A DNA stretch of 59,666 nucleotides from an uncultured Clostridia bacterium (GCA_947625985.1 CANQQF010000010.1:1-59666), one strand, 5' to 3'. Shown: positions 5,876 to 15,636, numbered from the stretch's first letter. Translations and numbers: made by a program. Notes: generated from the sequence alone by a model not told the origin.

Positions 5876-8680
5876 ATGAAAAAAAAGATTGTAAAATATA
5901 TTGGTTTATCTATTTTTCTTATATTAGTTATAGTAGCTATATATAATACATATAATTGGATTTATTCAGGTAATCAAGACATAAAAATTAGTACATCAAA
6001 TAAAGCATATAGTAATAATGATTTATATGTATCTATTTATGCTGAGAAAAATGGTGTGGATTTGGATACAAAATCAAAAATTAAGTTATTAAATTCAGAC
6101 GGAAAAAAAGTAAAAGGAGTAAAAGTTACTGAAGATGGAAATACTGCTACTCTTAGTATTCCAGAAGTAGAAACAGGTAAATATTATATTGAAGCAAAAG
6201 TTTCTAGTAAAGAAGGTAAGGATAAAGTACAAAAAGAAATATATATATCTAAAGAAAATGCTGAAAATATAACGATAACATTAGATAAGGGAATATATAA
6301 ACCTGGAGATACAATTAATTATAGGGCATTATTAACTAGTAAAGAAAAAGATGAACCTATAAAACAAAATGTAAATGTAAGTATTTATGATGGAAATGAT
6401 AATAAAGTATATAATGAAAATGTAAATTCATCTGATTATGGAATTTTAAGTGGAACTTTCTCTTTAGCAAATGAGGTAAATAGTGGACTATATAGATTAG
6501 TAGTAAAAAGTGAAAATAATGAAACAACTAAGCAATTTAAAGTAAATCCTTATGTTACGCCAAAATATGAAGTGAAAATTAATTATGATAAAGAAAACTA
6601 TTTGATAGGAGATACTGCAAAATTAAATATTACTGCAAAGTATTTTTTTGGAGAAGCAGTTCAAAATGCAGATATTAAAGTTTATATAAATAATCAAGAG
6701 TATAAGTCTATAAAAACAGATTCACAAGGAAATGCCTCTTTAGATTATAAAATAGAAAAAGCAAATACATACAATGTAAAGGTTGAAGCTGTTGATTCTT
6801 CAAACTATTTTGTAGAAGAAGAGAGTAAGTTTATAGCAAGTACAGATATTTTTGAAGTTCAATTACTACCTGAATATGGAACTTTAGTACCAGGTAGAAA
6901 GAATGAAATATATGTGTTTACTAATAAAGCAGACGGAACGCCATTAAAAACTTATGTAACCATAAATTCATATAATTTTACTAAACAAGTAGCAACAGAT
7001 GAAAATGGTATTGGTAAATTTTCTATTGATATAGAACAACAGGGAAATACTAGTAAATCAACTAAAGAATTTTCTATAATAGCAGAGGACTTAGAAGGAA
7101 ATAAAGTAGAAAAAAATACAAAATTTGATATACAACGAAAAAATTTGATTTTATCAACTGATAAAGTAAAATATGGACAAGGTGAAGATATAAAAATAAA
7201 TATGTGGTCTGTAAATGAAAATCCGAAAAATGTTTATTTTTATAAAGATGAAAAATTAATAAAATTCTTAAATACAGAATCAGATGAAACAACGATAAAT
7301 TTAGAAGATACATATGGGCTAATTGATATATATGTTAAAGATGCTGTGATTAATAATAACTCAAATGTATATAAAAAGACAATATTTATAAAACCAGAAA
7401 AAAATTTAAATATAAATATAAATACAGACAAAAAAGAATATAAGCCAGGAGAGGAAATATCTATTTCAGTAAATACTGCTGATGAAAACAATAATGGAGT
7501 TGATGCAGCATTATTAGTAAGTATGTTGGATAATTCTGTTTTAGATTTAGCAAATAATGATTTATCAATAGATAATATAAAGCTTGCATTGCAAGATTTA
7601 AAATTTTCTAATGACTTAGATGCTGCAACTTTATATTCTTGTATAGTAAATGATTCGTCAGAGCAAACAATGATGGCTTTATTATTAAAACAAAGCGATA
7701 AAGATATTAATATTTCAGAATCAACATTAAACAATGATGAGCAGAAAGAAAAATCTGCTATAATATCAGTGATATCAATTTTAGCTATTATAGTTATAGT
7801 TATAGTTGCGTTATGTATAAAGTATGAAAAATTAAGAAATTTAATTAAACATATAATAAATTTCATTGTTTTAGATTTTATATTAGTAATAACATGTATC
7901 TGTGTATTTGACGAAATTTTTTCAAACGAGTATTCTGTAGGAGAATTTATTGCAACGACTGTATTTGGATTAATGATTTATTTAACATTAATATATAAAC
8001 TAAATGAAAATATTTTTAAAACTTCGGTATCGATTATTATAACATTTGTATTATTTTCATTTGTACCATTACTATTTAAATATTTTAATGCATCACCTAT
8101 TATAATATTTTTAGTTATTTTATCAATACCATTAATTATTGTTCTTTTTGCAAGAATAGGTAAAAAAAATAAATTAATAGAAGAAAAATATTATAAAAAA
8201 ATAATAAAAGAAATAATATATATCTATAAATTTATAGGTGCTATAATACTCTCTTATATTATAGCAAGTAAACTTGCAAAAATTATAGACATGTATACCC
8301 CTATATATATACCAATCTTTTTAGTATGTTTATATTTATTTGATTATTTATTTAATCGAAAAAAGAAAAAAAGAAACCAAAAACAGAAGGAAGAAAGAGA
8401 CTTAACAGTAGCTTCTATTGTTATTATTGTTTTAGCTATAATAGGAATTATGGCAATAGGATCTATTTTAATGTTAATATATAATCAAGCTACAAATATT
8501 ACTAATGGTAATCAGATGAGTGAAGTAGGGACTTTTCCAAGAAATGGTTCAACAAATGAAAGTAGAAAAAGAGGGGGAACGGGAGCACCGGATCCGGCTG
8601 CATTAATAGGAGAAACTACAGAAGCAGATACTACAAGGGTTACAGGGTTCCGGTGGTACGGGGTTAACATCTTTATTTGA
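5876..8680 (+). pseudogene. Alpha-2-macroglobulin-like protein, N-terminal part (frameshifted)
   Basis: This frame gives 934 residues from an ATG with AAAGGAG 8 nt upstream. It has an N-terminal signal anchor (about residues 8-27) and repeated macroglobulin (MG) beta domains with the usual patterns (for example LDKGIYKPGDTINYRALL and TDKKEYKPGEEISISV). The start of MG6 (LLVSMLDNSVLDL, about residue 545) follows, then about eight membrane helices (residues 625-872) and a Gly/Thr-rich linker. The frame then leaves the homologous reading frame near 8645 and stops at 8680. Removing one base there joins it to the next ORF as one protein of 1654 residues. Bacterial macroglobulins trap proteases. 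Whether the shift is a sequencing error, a real mutation or programmed cannot be told. Confidence 0.8.
7746..8490 (+). other. Eight-helix membrane domain inside the macroglobulin
   Basis: The frame encodes about eight hydrophobic segments of 18-25 residues, divided by short charged loops, with a Lys/Arg-rich loop (NRKKKKRNQKQKEE) before the last. An even number of helices returns the chain to the outside, consistent with extracytoplasmic domains on both sides. In known macroglobulins the matching place, between the two halves of MG6, holds the soluble bait region. Confidence 0.7.
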
Positions 8681-8804
8681 TGGATTTGCAGGTTCTTTAG
8701 GTGAAAATAACTCAACTAATAAGCAGGAGGAGAAGCAAGAAAGCGATATTCAGGCAACAGATGTCGTAACAGATGATAATGTAAGAAATACATTTCTAGA
8801 ATCT

Positions 8805-10841
8805 ATGTGTTTTATTCCAGAATTAGTAACAACAAATGGAAATGCTAATGTGGACTTAACTCTAAGTGATAATATAACGACTTGGACAATCCAAACTGTT
8901 GGAAATACAAAAGATGGAAGAGTAGGTTATGGAAGTTTAGATGATGTAAAAGTATTTAAAGAGTTTTTCGCTGATTTTGAATTACCAAAAAATCTAGTTG
9001 AAACTGATAATGTAAGTATTCCAGTAACAGTATACAATTATACAAATAATTCAATTAATACTACTGTAAAAATTAAAGAAGAAGAATGGTTTACAATAGA
9101 TAATAATAATATAAACGTAAGTATAGAAGCAAATTCTTCAAAAATGGTATATGTTCCTATTTCTGTACTAAAATCTGGAGAAAATAAATTTAGAGTAGAA
9201 GTATCAAGTGATACATTAACAGACATTGTTGAAAAAAATTGTACAGTAACGCCAAAAGGATATAAAGTAGAAAAAGTAGTTTCAACAGGAAATTTAGATG
9301 AAGATATAGATGAAGATATACTTGTTTTAGAAGATATAGTGAGTAATACAGCAAAAGCAAAAGTAAAGATTTATTCAAGTACAATGTCACAAACTATAGA
9401 AGGAATGGAAAATATATTTAGAATGCCAACAGGATGTTTTGAGCAAATTTCTTCTAGTTTATATCCAAATATATTAGCATTAAGATATTTGGAAGATAAT
9501 AAAATTGATAACGAAAGTATAAGGGAAAAAGCAAATTCATATATATCATCAGGATACCAAAAATTACTAACATATGAGGTAAAAGGGGAAAGTGGAGGAT
9601 ATTCATTATATGGTCATTCTCCAGCAGAAACAGTATTGACTGCTTATGGTTTAATGGAAGTTTCTGATTTAAGTAAAGTATACAATGTTGATGAAAATGT
9701 AACTAGAAAAATGACAGAATTCTTATATGGAAAACAGAAACCAAATGGAATGTTCGAAATTACAGGAAATCATATAGGTGGAGCTAATTCTAGAGAAGAT
9801 CTAGCATTAAATGCATATATAACTTGGTCTTTATCAGAAAGTAATCCAGAAGATGAAAGGATAAATAAATCAGTAGAATATTTGAAAGATAAAATAGACG
9901 AAGTAGATGACAATTATACATTAGCTTTAATTGCAAACGTTTTAGCAAATAAAGAAGATAAAGCTCTAAATAATGTTTCAAAAAGACTAGTCAATAATAT
10001 AAATGTAGACGGGAATAACGCATATATTTCTTCAAATATTTCGGACTATTATGGTTCAAAATCTAATGTACAAAATATACAAACAGTTGCATTAACATCA
10101 ATGGCCTTATCCAAAGATAAGTCAAATGCAGATATGAATAAATTATTAATTAATTATTTAATTAGTAAAAAAGATGTAAACGGAACTTGGCAAAGTACTC
10201 AAGCAACAATATTAGCATTAAAAGCATTAAATGAATATAATGAAAAAGGTAAATTAAGTGATCAAACTATTACTGTAAAAGTAAACTCAGAAGAGCAAAA
10301 AATTGAAATAAAAAATAATCAACTAGATTTATACGAAATGACATTTGAAAATTTAAATAAGGAAAATAAACTAAATATTGACATTGAAAAAGGTAACGCA
10401 TATTATGAAGTAGTTGAAGAATATTATATTCCATATGAGAAAGTAGATAAAAGCAATGATAAAATAGAAATATCAGTTGAAGCTAACAATGAATTGAAAG
10501 TAAATGATATTTTGAAATCTAATATTAAAGTTATAAACAGAAGTGATAATGATATTATTAACGGAATGGTGACAGTTTCTATACCTCAAGGATTTACAGT
10601 AAAGGAAGATAGTTTAATGCTATTAGAAAGTAAAGGTATAATAGCTAAATATGACACAACGTATTCAGAAGTAAACATTTATCTTAGAAATTTTGAAAAG
10701 GACCAAATTATTGACTTAGATGTTGAGTTTAGAGCAATGTATCCAGTTGATATAATGGGATTATCGATAAAAGCTTATGATTATTATAATCCAGAAGTAG
10801 AAGGTAAATTTATGCCAATGAAAATAAATGTAAATCAATAA
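8805..10841 (+). pseudogene. Alpha-2-macroglobulin-like protein, C-terminal part with thioester
   Basis: The 678-residue ORF begins at an ATG that has no ribosome site; the homologous reading frame is open back to 8610, so this is the downstream half of a frameshifted gene, not an independent one. Just before the ATG the frame reads VRNTFLES, continuing into MCFIPELVT and DNITTWTIQTVGNT, the usual start of the second MG6 half and MG7. The thioester motif PTGCFEQ is intact (Cys codon 9435-9437, Gln codon 9444-9446), followed by the alpha-helical thioester domain and a receptor-binding-like C-terminal domain. The thioester normally couples covalently to attacking proteases. A T-tailed hairpin follows the stop. 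Confidence 0.8.
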
Positions 10842-10866
10842 AAAGTCTCGAAAGAGACTTTTTTTG
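10838..10866 (+). terminator. Terminator of the macroglobulin gene
   Basis: AAAAAGTCTC, GAAA loop, GAGACTTTTTTT: a short GC-containing stem with a tetraloop and a long T-run directly after the stop codon. Confidence 0.9.
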
Positions 10867-10953
10867 TAACTTAAAAATAATATTATATTAATATTGCCGA
10901 AATATTACTATGATATAATTATTTATAATTATATGTAGTAGAAAGGCGAAAAA

Positions 10954-13521
10954 ATGAAAGTAAGAACTTTTTTAGATGACGGTAAAGTAATAGAACTAGT
11001 ATTAGATTTGTCTGATAAAGATATTAAACTTGATTTAGAAGGTCATACAAAAATAGAAGATAGGAATATAGGCAAAAATGTAATTAATAATATAAAAGAT
11101 GATATAACAGTTGAACAAACTGAAAATCCAGATGTAAATAAGATTTTGATTAAAGGACAGGAGTTTGTAAAATTGTCAAAATCCACAGGTGAAGTTGAAA
11201 ATGTTAATAGCCTTGTGGGTTTTGAAACAAGAACTTTAGGACAAAGAGATGACCAAGGTGTTCCTTTTCCTAGAAATAATAAAGTAGACTTTTCACCTAA
11301 AACAGATCTGCATACACATTTTGCAGGAGCATTAACTCCTGAATCGCTAGTAAAAGTAGGAATAGAACATAATATAGATTATGATAAAGAATTATTAGAA
11401 AAAATAGGAATTGATACGAATAAATATAATATATGTCAAAACGCATATGGAAAAGATTGTATAAAAGTTAGAGATTTAAATGAAGAAGATATACAACAAT
11501 TAAAAGAAGCTTTAAAAATTTCTCCAGTTACACAAGAAACATTTAATAAAATGGAAGATATATATTCTTTGAGAGGTCCATTTACAAAAAACAAAGAATT
11601 ATTTCCAGATTATTTAAGAGAATTAGCAAATGATTATAAAAATAATGGTATAGAATATGTAGAATTATCTTTGTCATCAGTTATAAGTTCTCCAGAAGAT
11701 ATGCAAATGATTGAAGATAATTTACCTAAAATAGAAGAAGAAACAGGTGTAAAAATAAGGTTTTTAGGAGCTTTATGGAGACACTCAGATATGGAATGGA
11801 ATAATGATGAAATAGATAGATTAATGAAAGTTGCAGAAAGTCCATATGTTGTAGGATATGACCTTATGGGAATTGAAACAAATTCAACATTAATATTTGA
11901 AGAACAATTAAAAAGATTAGCAAAGTACGCAATGACAAAAGATCCAAATTTTGCAATAAGACTACATGCAGGGGAGAATCCTATATTTAAAGATAATGTA
12001 AAAAATGCACTAAAAATAATGTTAGAAGCACATGATGAGCTTGAAGAAGAGAATGGAGAACAATGTCCTTTACCAAATGTTAGGATAGGACATGGATTAT
12101 ATGGTGTTGATGATGAAACTATAGATATGGCTAAAGAGCTTGGTGCAATAATAGAATTTAACATGAGTTCAAATTTAGCATTAAATAATATAAACTATAT
12201 TTCAGATATACCTATAAAAAGATATCTTGATGCAGGAGTTGAAGTTGTTTTAGGAACAGATGGTCATGGAATGTACTCAACTTCTAGTAAACAAGAAGTT
12301 ATACTTGCTACAGCTGCGGGATTAGAACCTAAAGATTATGAAAAAATAAGAATAACAGAGGGAAATGTTATTAAGAGAGCTCAAGAAAGAGAACAGAGTC
12401 ATCCTAGAATACAAGATGTAAATACATTGTATGGAGATAATGTACAATATAAAAGTGGAGAACCTTGTTATGACGATGACGTGATAGAAAAATATAAAAA
12501 ATATAATGATGATGTATTAGAAAATTTAAGTTATAGAGTAGATGGAATAGCCGAAACAAGTAAAGAAGAGATAAAAAAAGTAACAGAGGGAAAGATTCCA
12601 ATTGTTTTAACAGGAGCATCAAAGTCACAGTGGGAACAAGTAAAACAACAAGATATAGATGAAAATACAACATATACAACATATATTGCTTTATTAACAC
12701 AAGTGTTAGCAAATGTATTGGATCCAAATAATTCTTATATAGTAACTGGAGGTACGAACTTTGGAGTTGAGAAAACAATGCATGAAGCTGTAAATAGAAG
12801 AAACAATAGAGAAGGAGATCAGTTGGTAGTTTTAGGAACATTTGTTAAAGAGGCTATTACAGATATAGACAAAAGGAAAGAACTTAATGAATGCAAAGAA
12901 AAAAGATTAAAAAAAGAAGTTCCATTAGAAGAAAGAATTTTAGCACAAGAAATGGTTGAAAAATTAGAAGCAGAATTAGAAGATGGTATAGAACCTAATA
13001 CAGTTACACATGCTACAATATTAGAAATAGAAGGAAAAGTAGCTGAAACATGGAAACAACTTCCAGAAACACAATTAGAATATGCAAGTAAAAATAATGG
13101 AATTTTAATTGCAATTTCAGGAGGCACAACAGTAAGTGATATGATTCAGGCTGGATACAATCGAGGTATAGATATGCTTATAATGGATGGACCCATAGGA
13201 GCTTCAACAGATAAAAGTAAATCATTGGGAGAAAAACAGTATTCTTTTAAAACAATACAGGAATTAATATATAAATTACATAAAAAAAACAGCAACCTTT
13301 TTATGAAAAATTTTTCTTTAGAAGAAATCAACAACTATATTGCTCAAGCAAAAGAAGATTTAAGGAGTAGAAATTATGGATTAGAACATATAGCAAAAAT
13401 AGATGAAAAAATAAAAACACAAGATAGACAAGATGAAATTATTATTTTAGATAGAGAAATGTATGAGCTTGAGAATGATATAAAAAGAGAAAATAATGAT
13501 AAAAGTGAGGTGGAAATCTAA
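10954..13521 (+). CDS. Adenosine-deaminase-like domain fused to a SLOG/LOG-like domain
   Basis: This 855-residue protein has three parts. Residues 1-115 are an unrecognised leader. Residues 115-480 match the metal-dependent adenosine deaminase family: HTH (H120, H122), LHAGEN (H338, E341), IGHGLYG (H380), FNMSSN, and GTDGHG with D436. Canonical deaminases have two acidic residues (TDDP) at the last site; here the second is Gly437, so the substrate may differ. Residues 550-760 look like a Rossmannoid SLOG/LOG-type nucleotide-binding domain (IPIVLTGASKS, SYIVTGGTNFGV, AISGGTTVSDM). LOG enzymes cleave nucleotide N-glycosidic bonds, and SLOG domains occur in nucleotide-based signalling and defence. 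The last 70 residues are charged and helical. The next gene overlaps its stop by one base. Substrate and pathway are not known. Confidence 0.75.
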   Translation: MKVRTFLDDGKVIELVLDLSDKDIKLDLEGHTKIEDRNIGKNVINNIKDDITVEQTENPDVNKILIKGQEFVKLSKSTGEVENVNSLVGFETRTLGQRDDQGVPFPRNNKVDFSPKTDLHTHFAGALTPESLVKVGIEHNIDYDKELLEKIGIDTNKYNICQNAYGKDCIKVRDLNEEDIQQLKEALKISPVTQETFNKMEDIYSLRGPFTKNKELFPDYLRELANDYKNNGIEYVELSLSSVISSPEDMQMIEDNLPKIEEETGVKIRFLGALWRHSDMEWNNDEIDRLMKVAESPYVVGYDLMGIETNSTLIFEEQLKRLAKYAMTKDPNFAIRLHAGENPIFKDNVKNALKIMLEAHDELEEENGEQCPLPNVRIGHGLYGVDDETIDMAKELGAIIEFNMSSNLALNNINYISDIPIKRYLDAGVEVVLGTDGHGMYSTSSKQEVILATAAGLEPKDYEKIRITEGNVIKRAQEREQSHPRIQDVNTLYGDNVQYKSGEPCYDDDVIEKYKKYNDDVLENLSYRVDGIAETSKEEIKKVTEGKIPIVLTGASKSQWEQVKQQDIDENTTYTTYIALLTQVLANVLDPNNSYIVTGGTNFGVEKTMHEAVNRRNNREGDQLVVLGTFVKEAITDIDKRKELNECKEKRLKKEVPLEERILAQEMVEKLEAELEDGIEPNTVTHATILEIEGKVAETWKQLPETQLEYASKNNGILIAISGGTTVSDMIQAGYNRGIDMLIMDGPIGASTDKSKSLGEKQYSFKTIQELIYKLHKKNSNLFMKNFSLEEINNYIAQAKEDLRSRNYGLEHIAKIDEKIKTQDRQDEIIILDREMYELENDIKRENNDKSEVEI

Positions 13522-13991
13522 TGACATTAGAATATAGACAATCATTAACTGAATTAAATACAATATTAAATTTTATGGATGTACATTATATAAAGAGAAT
13601 TCCACGAAAATTTGTTGATTTTATTTCTTTAAATATGGATAGAAGTTATATTCCAAATATAAGCCGTGATATACCAATTGATGAACAAGCATTAAAAAAG
13701 CATACAAAGGTATTAATGTCTATTCTTTATAGAAACTATTGGTGTGATAATAAAACAAAAGAAATACTTAAGCTAAAAGATATAATTTCTGAAAGAAAAC
13801 GTAGATCAGAAATGAATGATATGTATAGTGCAGATATAGTATTTAATAAGAGAGAAGATGAAACCACTAAAGTAGAGAAAATTGAAGAAAGTGCTCAAGA
13901 AAATACACAGTTAATAAAAGTTGAAAAGACAAAATGGTATCAAAAAATATTTAAAAAGATTTTAAGTATATTAAAAAAACATAATAAATAA
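13521..13991 (+). CDS. Small orphan partner of the deaminase-SLOG protein
   Basis: The ATG overlaps the upstream stop codon (TAATG), so translation is coupled and the two proteins probably work together. The 156-residue product has a compact N-terminal half (about 1-95) with a pattern I recall from small Clostridia proteins of unknown function: FMDVHYIKRIPRKFVDFI, then MSILYRNYWCD. A variable acidic/charged linker follows, and then a basic amphipathic C-terminus (KTKWYQKIFKKILSILKKH) that could contact membrane or nucleic acid. No catalytic motif is seen. Confidence 0.7.
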   Translation: MTLEYRQSLTELNTILNFMDVHYIKRIPRKFVDFISLNMDRSYIPNISRDIPIDEQALKKHTKVLMSILYRNYWCDNKTKEILKLKDIISERKRRSEMNDMYSADIVFNKREDETTKVEKIEESAQENTQLIKVEKTKWYQKIFKKILSILKKHNK

Positions 13992-14016
13992 ACTTCTCAC
14001 TAAGAGAAGTTTATTT
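13986..14016. terminator. Bidirectional terminator
   Basis: A perfect 13-bp stem (13986-13998 with 14004-14016) and 5-base loop, with T residues following on each strand, separates the deaminase unit from the convergent AbrB-like gene. Confidence 0.85.
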
Positions 14017-14024
14017 ATTATGAA

Positions 14025-14264
14025 CTACATATTTGTTAAAGAATCTTTGCATTTTTGACATATTTGCTTATTTTTATATTCTTGTAAATGCGTATGTTTT
14101 CCACAAAATACGCAACTATCTTCATGCTTTTTTATATTTATAGAATTACCATTAATATGTAATTCTAATGGATCTTTTTCATCTATTTCATTTAAATCTC
14201 TCCATTCTTTTGGAAGAACAATTCTACCTAAACAATCAATATTTCGTATAATAAAAGACTTCAT
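14025..14264 (-). CDS. AbrB/SpoVT-type transcription regulator with zinc knuckle
   Basis: The 79-residue protein has an N-terminal swapped-hairpin AbrB DNA-binding domain (MKSFIIRNIDCLGRIVLPKE, about residues 1-45). A C-terminal CxxC...CxxC zinc knuckle with C51, C54, C69 and C72 follows. AbrB proteins are transition-state regulators in Bacillota; a zinc knuckle fused to the domain occurs in some Clostridia members and probably stabilises dimers or senses metal or redox state (inference). AAGGGG lies 7 nt before the start. A well-spaced promoter (TTGACT-17-TAATAT) is upstream and overlaps an AAACCC/GGGTTT repeat. Confidence 0.85.
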   Translation of the reverse strand: MKSFIIRNIDCLGRIVLPKEWRDLNEIDEKDPLELHINGNSINIKKHEDSCVFCGKHTHLQEYKNKQICQKCKDSLTNM

Positions 14265-14300
14265 ATATAAAACCCCTTCTTTCTACAAACTTATTTATTT

Positions 14301-14329
14301 ATATTACCAAAAGGGTTTAAAAAAGTCAA
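14301..14329 (-). promoter_or_regulatory. Promoter of the AbrB-like gene
   Basis: On the minus strand TTGACT and TAATAT are separated by exactly 17 nt. The spacer contains AAACCCTTTT; a related CCCCTT sequence recurs near the start codon, so self-regulation is possible. Confidence 0.6.
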
Positions 14330-14349
14330 GCCAATGGTTTAAAAACTAT

Positions 14350-14658
14350 TTATAAAGTTTTCAATATTTTATCAATTTTATTTAAATTAGTTTTGATTTT
14401 TGATACTTTTTTATCTATAAATTTATCAGATTCAAAAGTTACACCTTTTAAAATAAAATCAGTAGAATATCCAGTTTTATCTGATATTTCTATAATTTTT
14501 TCTACAGATAATCCTTTTTCACCTGCAATAACTTTACCTAAATGTTGTCCGCTTACATTAATCATCAAAGCAAATTCTTCTTTAGTCATTTCTAGATTCT
14601 TTCTTATAAATTCAATCCTTTTACCGATATCTTTTTTTATTTTTTCTTTTTTTAACAT
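14350..14658 (-). CDS. XRE-family helix-turn-helix regulator
   Basis: The 102-residue protein starts at the ATG that follows GGAGG by 7 nt; an upstream in-frame ATG lies before that site and is rejected. Residues 10-65 form a Cro/C1-type helix-turn-helix (IGKRIEFIRKNLEMTKEEFA, then VSGQHLGKVIAGEKGLSVE). The C-terminal 35 residues are basic and helical. Small stand-alone XRE proteins often bind near their own gene. It sits divergently about 100 bases from the Spo0A-like regulator and may control it. Confidence 0.82.
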   Translation of the reverse strand: MLKKEKIKKDIGKRIEFIRKNLEMTKEEFALMINVSGQHLGKVIAGEKGLSVEKIIEISDKTGYSTDFILKGVTFESDKFIDKKVSKIKTNLNKIDKILKTL

Positions 14659-14722
14659 TACAATACCTCCAAACAAATTTTAATATGTAATAATCAAAAA
14701 GATATGAGTAAATGTGAATGAA

Positions 14723-14758
14723 AAAATTGTGGATTTTTGTGGAATGATGTAGTATAAT
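14723..14758 (+). promoter_or_regulatory. Upstream region of the Spo0A-like regulator
   Basis: TATAAT at 14753-14758 is a clear -10, within ATGATGTAGTATAATA, which also occurs exactly before fbp. No good -35 is seen. TGTGGATTTTTGTGGA forms a direct repeat at 14729-14744, where an activator could bind. Confidence 0.45.
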
Positions 14759-14787
14759 AGATAAAAATTCAAGTAGGAGAAATAGTA

Positions 14788-15564
14788 ATGAATGATAAAA
14801 TAAAAATTGTTTTATTAGAAGATAATGAATATGAAATTAAACAATTTGAAAAATACATTAATGAAAGAGATGATATATTTTTAATAGGAAAGACTAACTC
14901 TAGTGATGAAGCACTAAAATTGGTTGAGAAATATACACCAGAAATAATTATTTTAGATTTAGAATTACATGAAGGAAAAGGTTCAGGATTTGAATTTTTG
15001 AATAACTTAAAACATTTAGCATTAAATAATACTCCATTGAAAATTGTAACTACAAATATAGCTTCAAACATTATATACGATAAACTTCACAAAGATTTTG
15101 TAGATTTGATTTTTTATAAAAAGCAATCTGATTATTCACCCAAATTAGTTATTGAGTCATCAATGTTATTACTTCAAACGCCAGTAGTAAGTAATAATAG
15201 AACTATTGCTAATAATATAAATACAAATGAAAGGAATGAAGAACTTTGTAATAGAATTAATAAAGAATTAGATTTAATAGGAATAAGTTATAAGCTTAAA
15301 GGTAGAGATTATATTTTTGATGCAGTATATTATTTACTTACAAATGATAATGACGATATTACTGTATTTCAATATTTGTCAAATAAATATAAATTATTAA
15401 CAAGTAGTATAAGCAGAGCAATACAAACTGCAATAAATCATACATGGAGAACGACAGCTATTGAAGATTTACGTGTTCATTATACAGCACAAATAAATTA
15501 CAATACAGGAGTTCCAACTCCAACAGAGTTTATATATTTTTTAGTGAAAAAGATACGAAATTAA
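14788..15564 (+). CDS. Response regulator with a Spo0A-type DNA-binding domain
   Basis: The 258-residue protein has an N-terminal receiver domain (about 1-125) with the acidic pair E11-D12 and phosphoacceptor D57 in IIILDLELHEG. The C-terminal effector domain (about 150-258) matches the Spo0A C-domain: LIGISYKLKGRDYIFDAV, then SSISRAIQTAINHTW as the recognition helix, and PTPTEFIYFLVKKIR. It is too divergent, and placed too close to an AgrC-like kinase, to be the master Spo0A itself; a dedicated paralog that reads Spo0A-box-like sites is more likely. GGAG precedes the ATG. A strong terminator follows. Confidence 0.82.
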   Translation: MNDKIKIVLLEDNEYEIKQFEKYINERDDIFLIGKTNSSDEALKLVEKYTPEIIILDLELHEGKGSGFEFLNNLKHLALNNTPLKIVTTNIASNIIYDKLHKDFVDLIFYKKQSDYSPKLVIESSMLLLQTPVVSNNRTIANNINTNERNEELCNRINKELDLIGISYKLKGRDYIFDAVYYLLTNDNDDITVFQYLSNKYKLLTSSISRAIQTAINHTWRTTAIEDLRVHYTAQINYNTGVPTPTEFIYFLVKKIRN

Positions 15565-15600
15565 ATATCCACAATTTTAGGATGAAATTGCATCCAAGAA

Positions 15601-15634
15601 ACCACCTAGAACTCAGGTTCTAGGTGGTATTTTT
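15601..15634 (+). terminator. Terminator after the Spo0A-like regulator
   Basis: The 12-bp arms ACCACCTAGAAC and GTTCTAGGTGGT pair around a 4-base loop, followed by ATTTTT. Confidence 0.9.
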
Positions 15635-15636
15635 AG

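Noticed and set aside
7240..7866. Long minus-strand open frame over the macroglobulin gene
   Set aside because: No ribosome site and no recognisable composition; it mirrors the plus-strand coding region.
14788..15564. Calling this gene spo0A itself
   Set aside because: The receiver and recognition helix are too divergent and the neighbouring genes differ from the usual spoIVB-spo0A context.
15567..15578. DnaA-box-like ATCCACA suggesting an origin
   Set aside because: Isolated, with no cluster of boxes and no dnaA or dnaN nearby.
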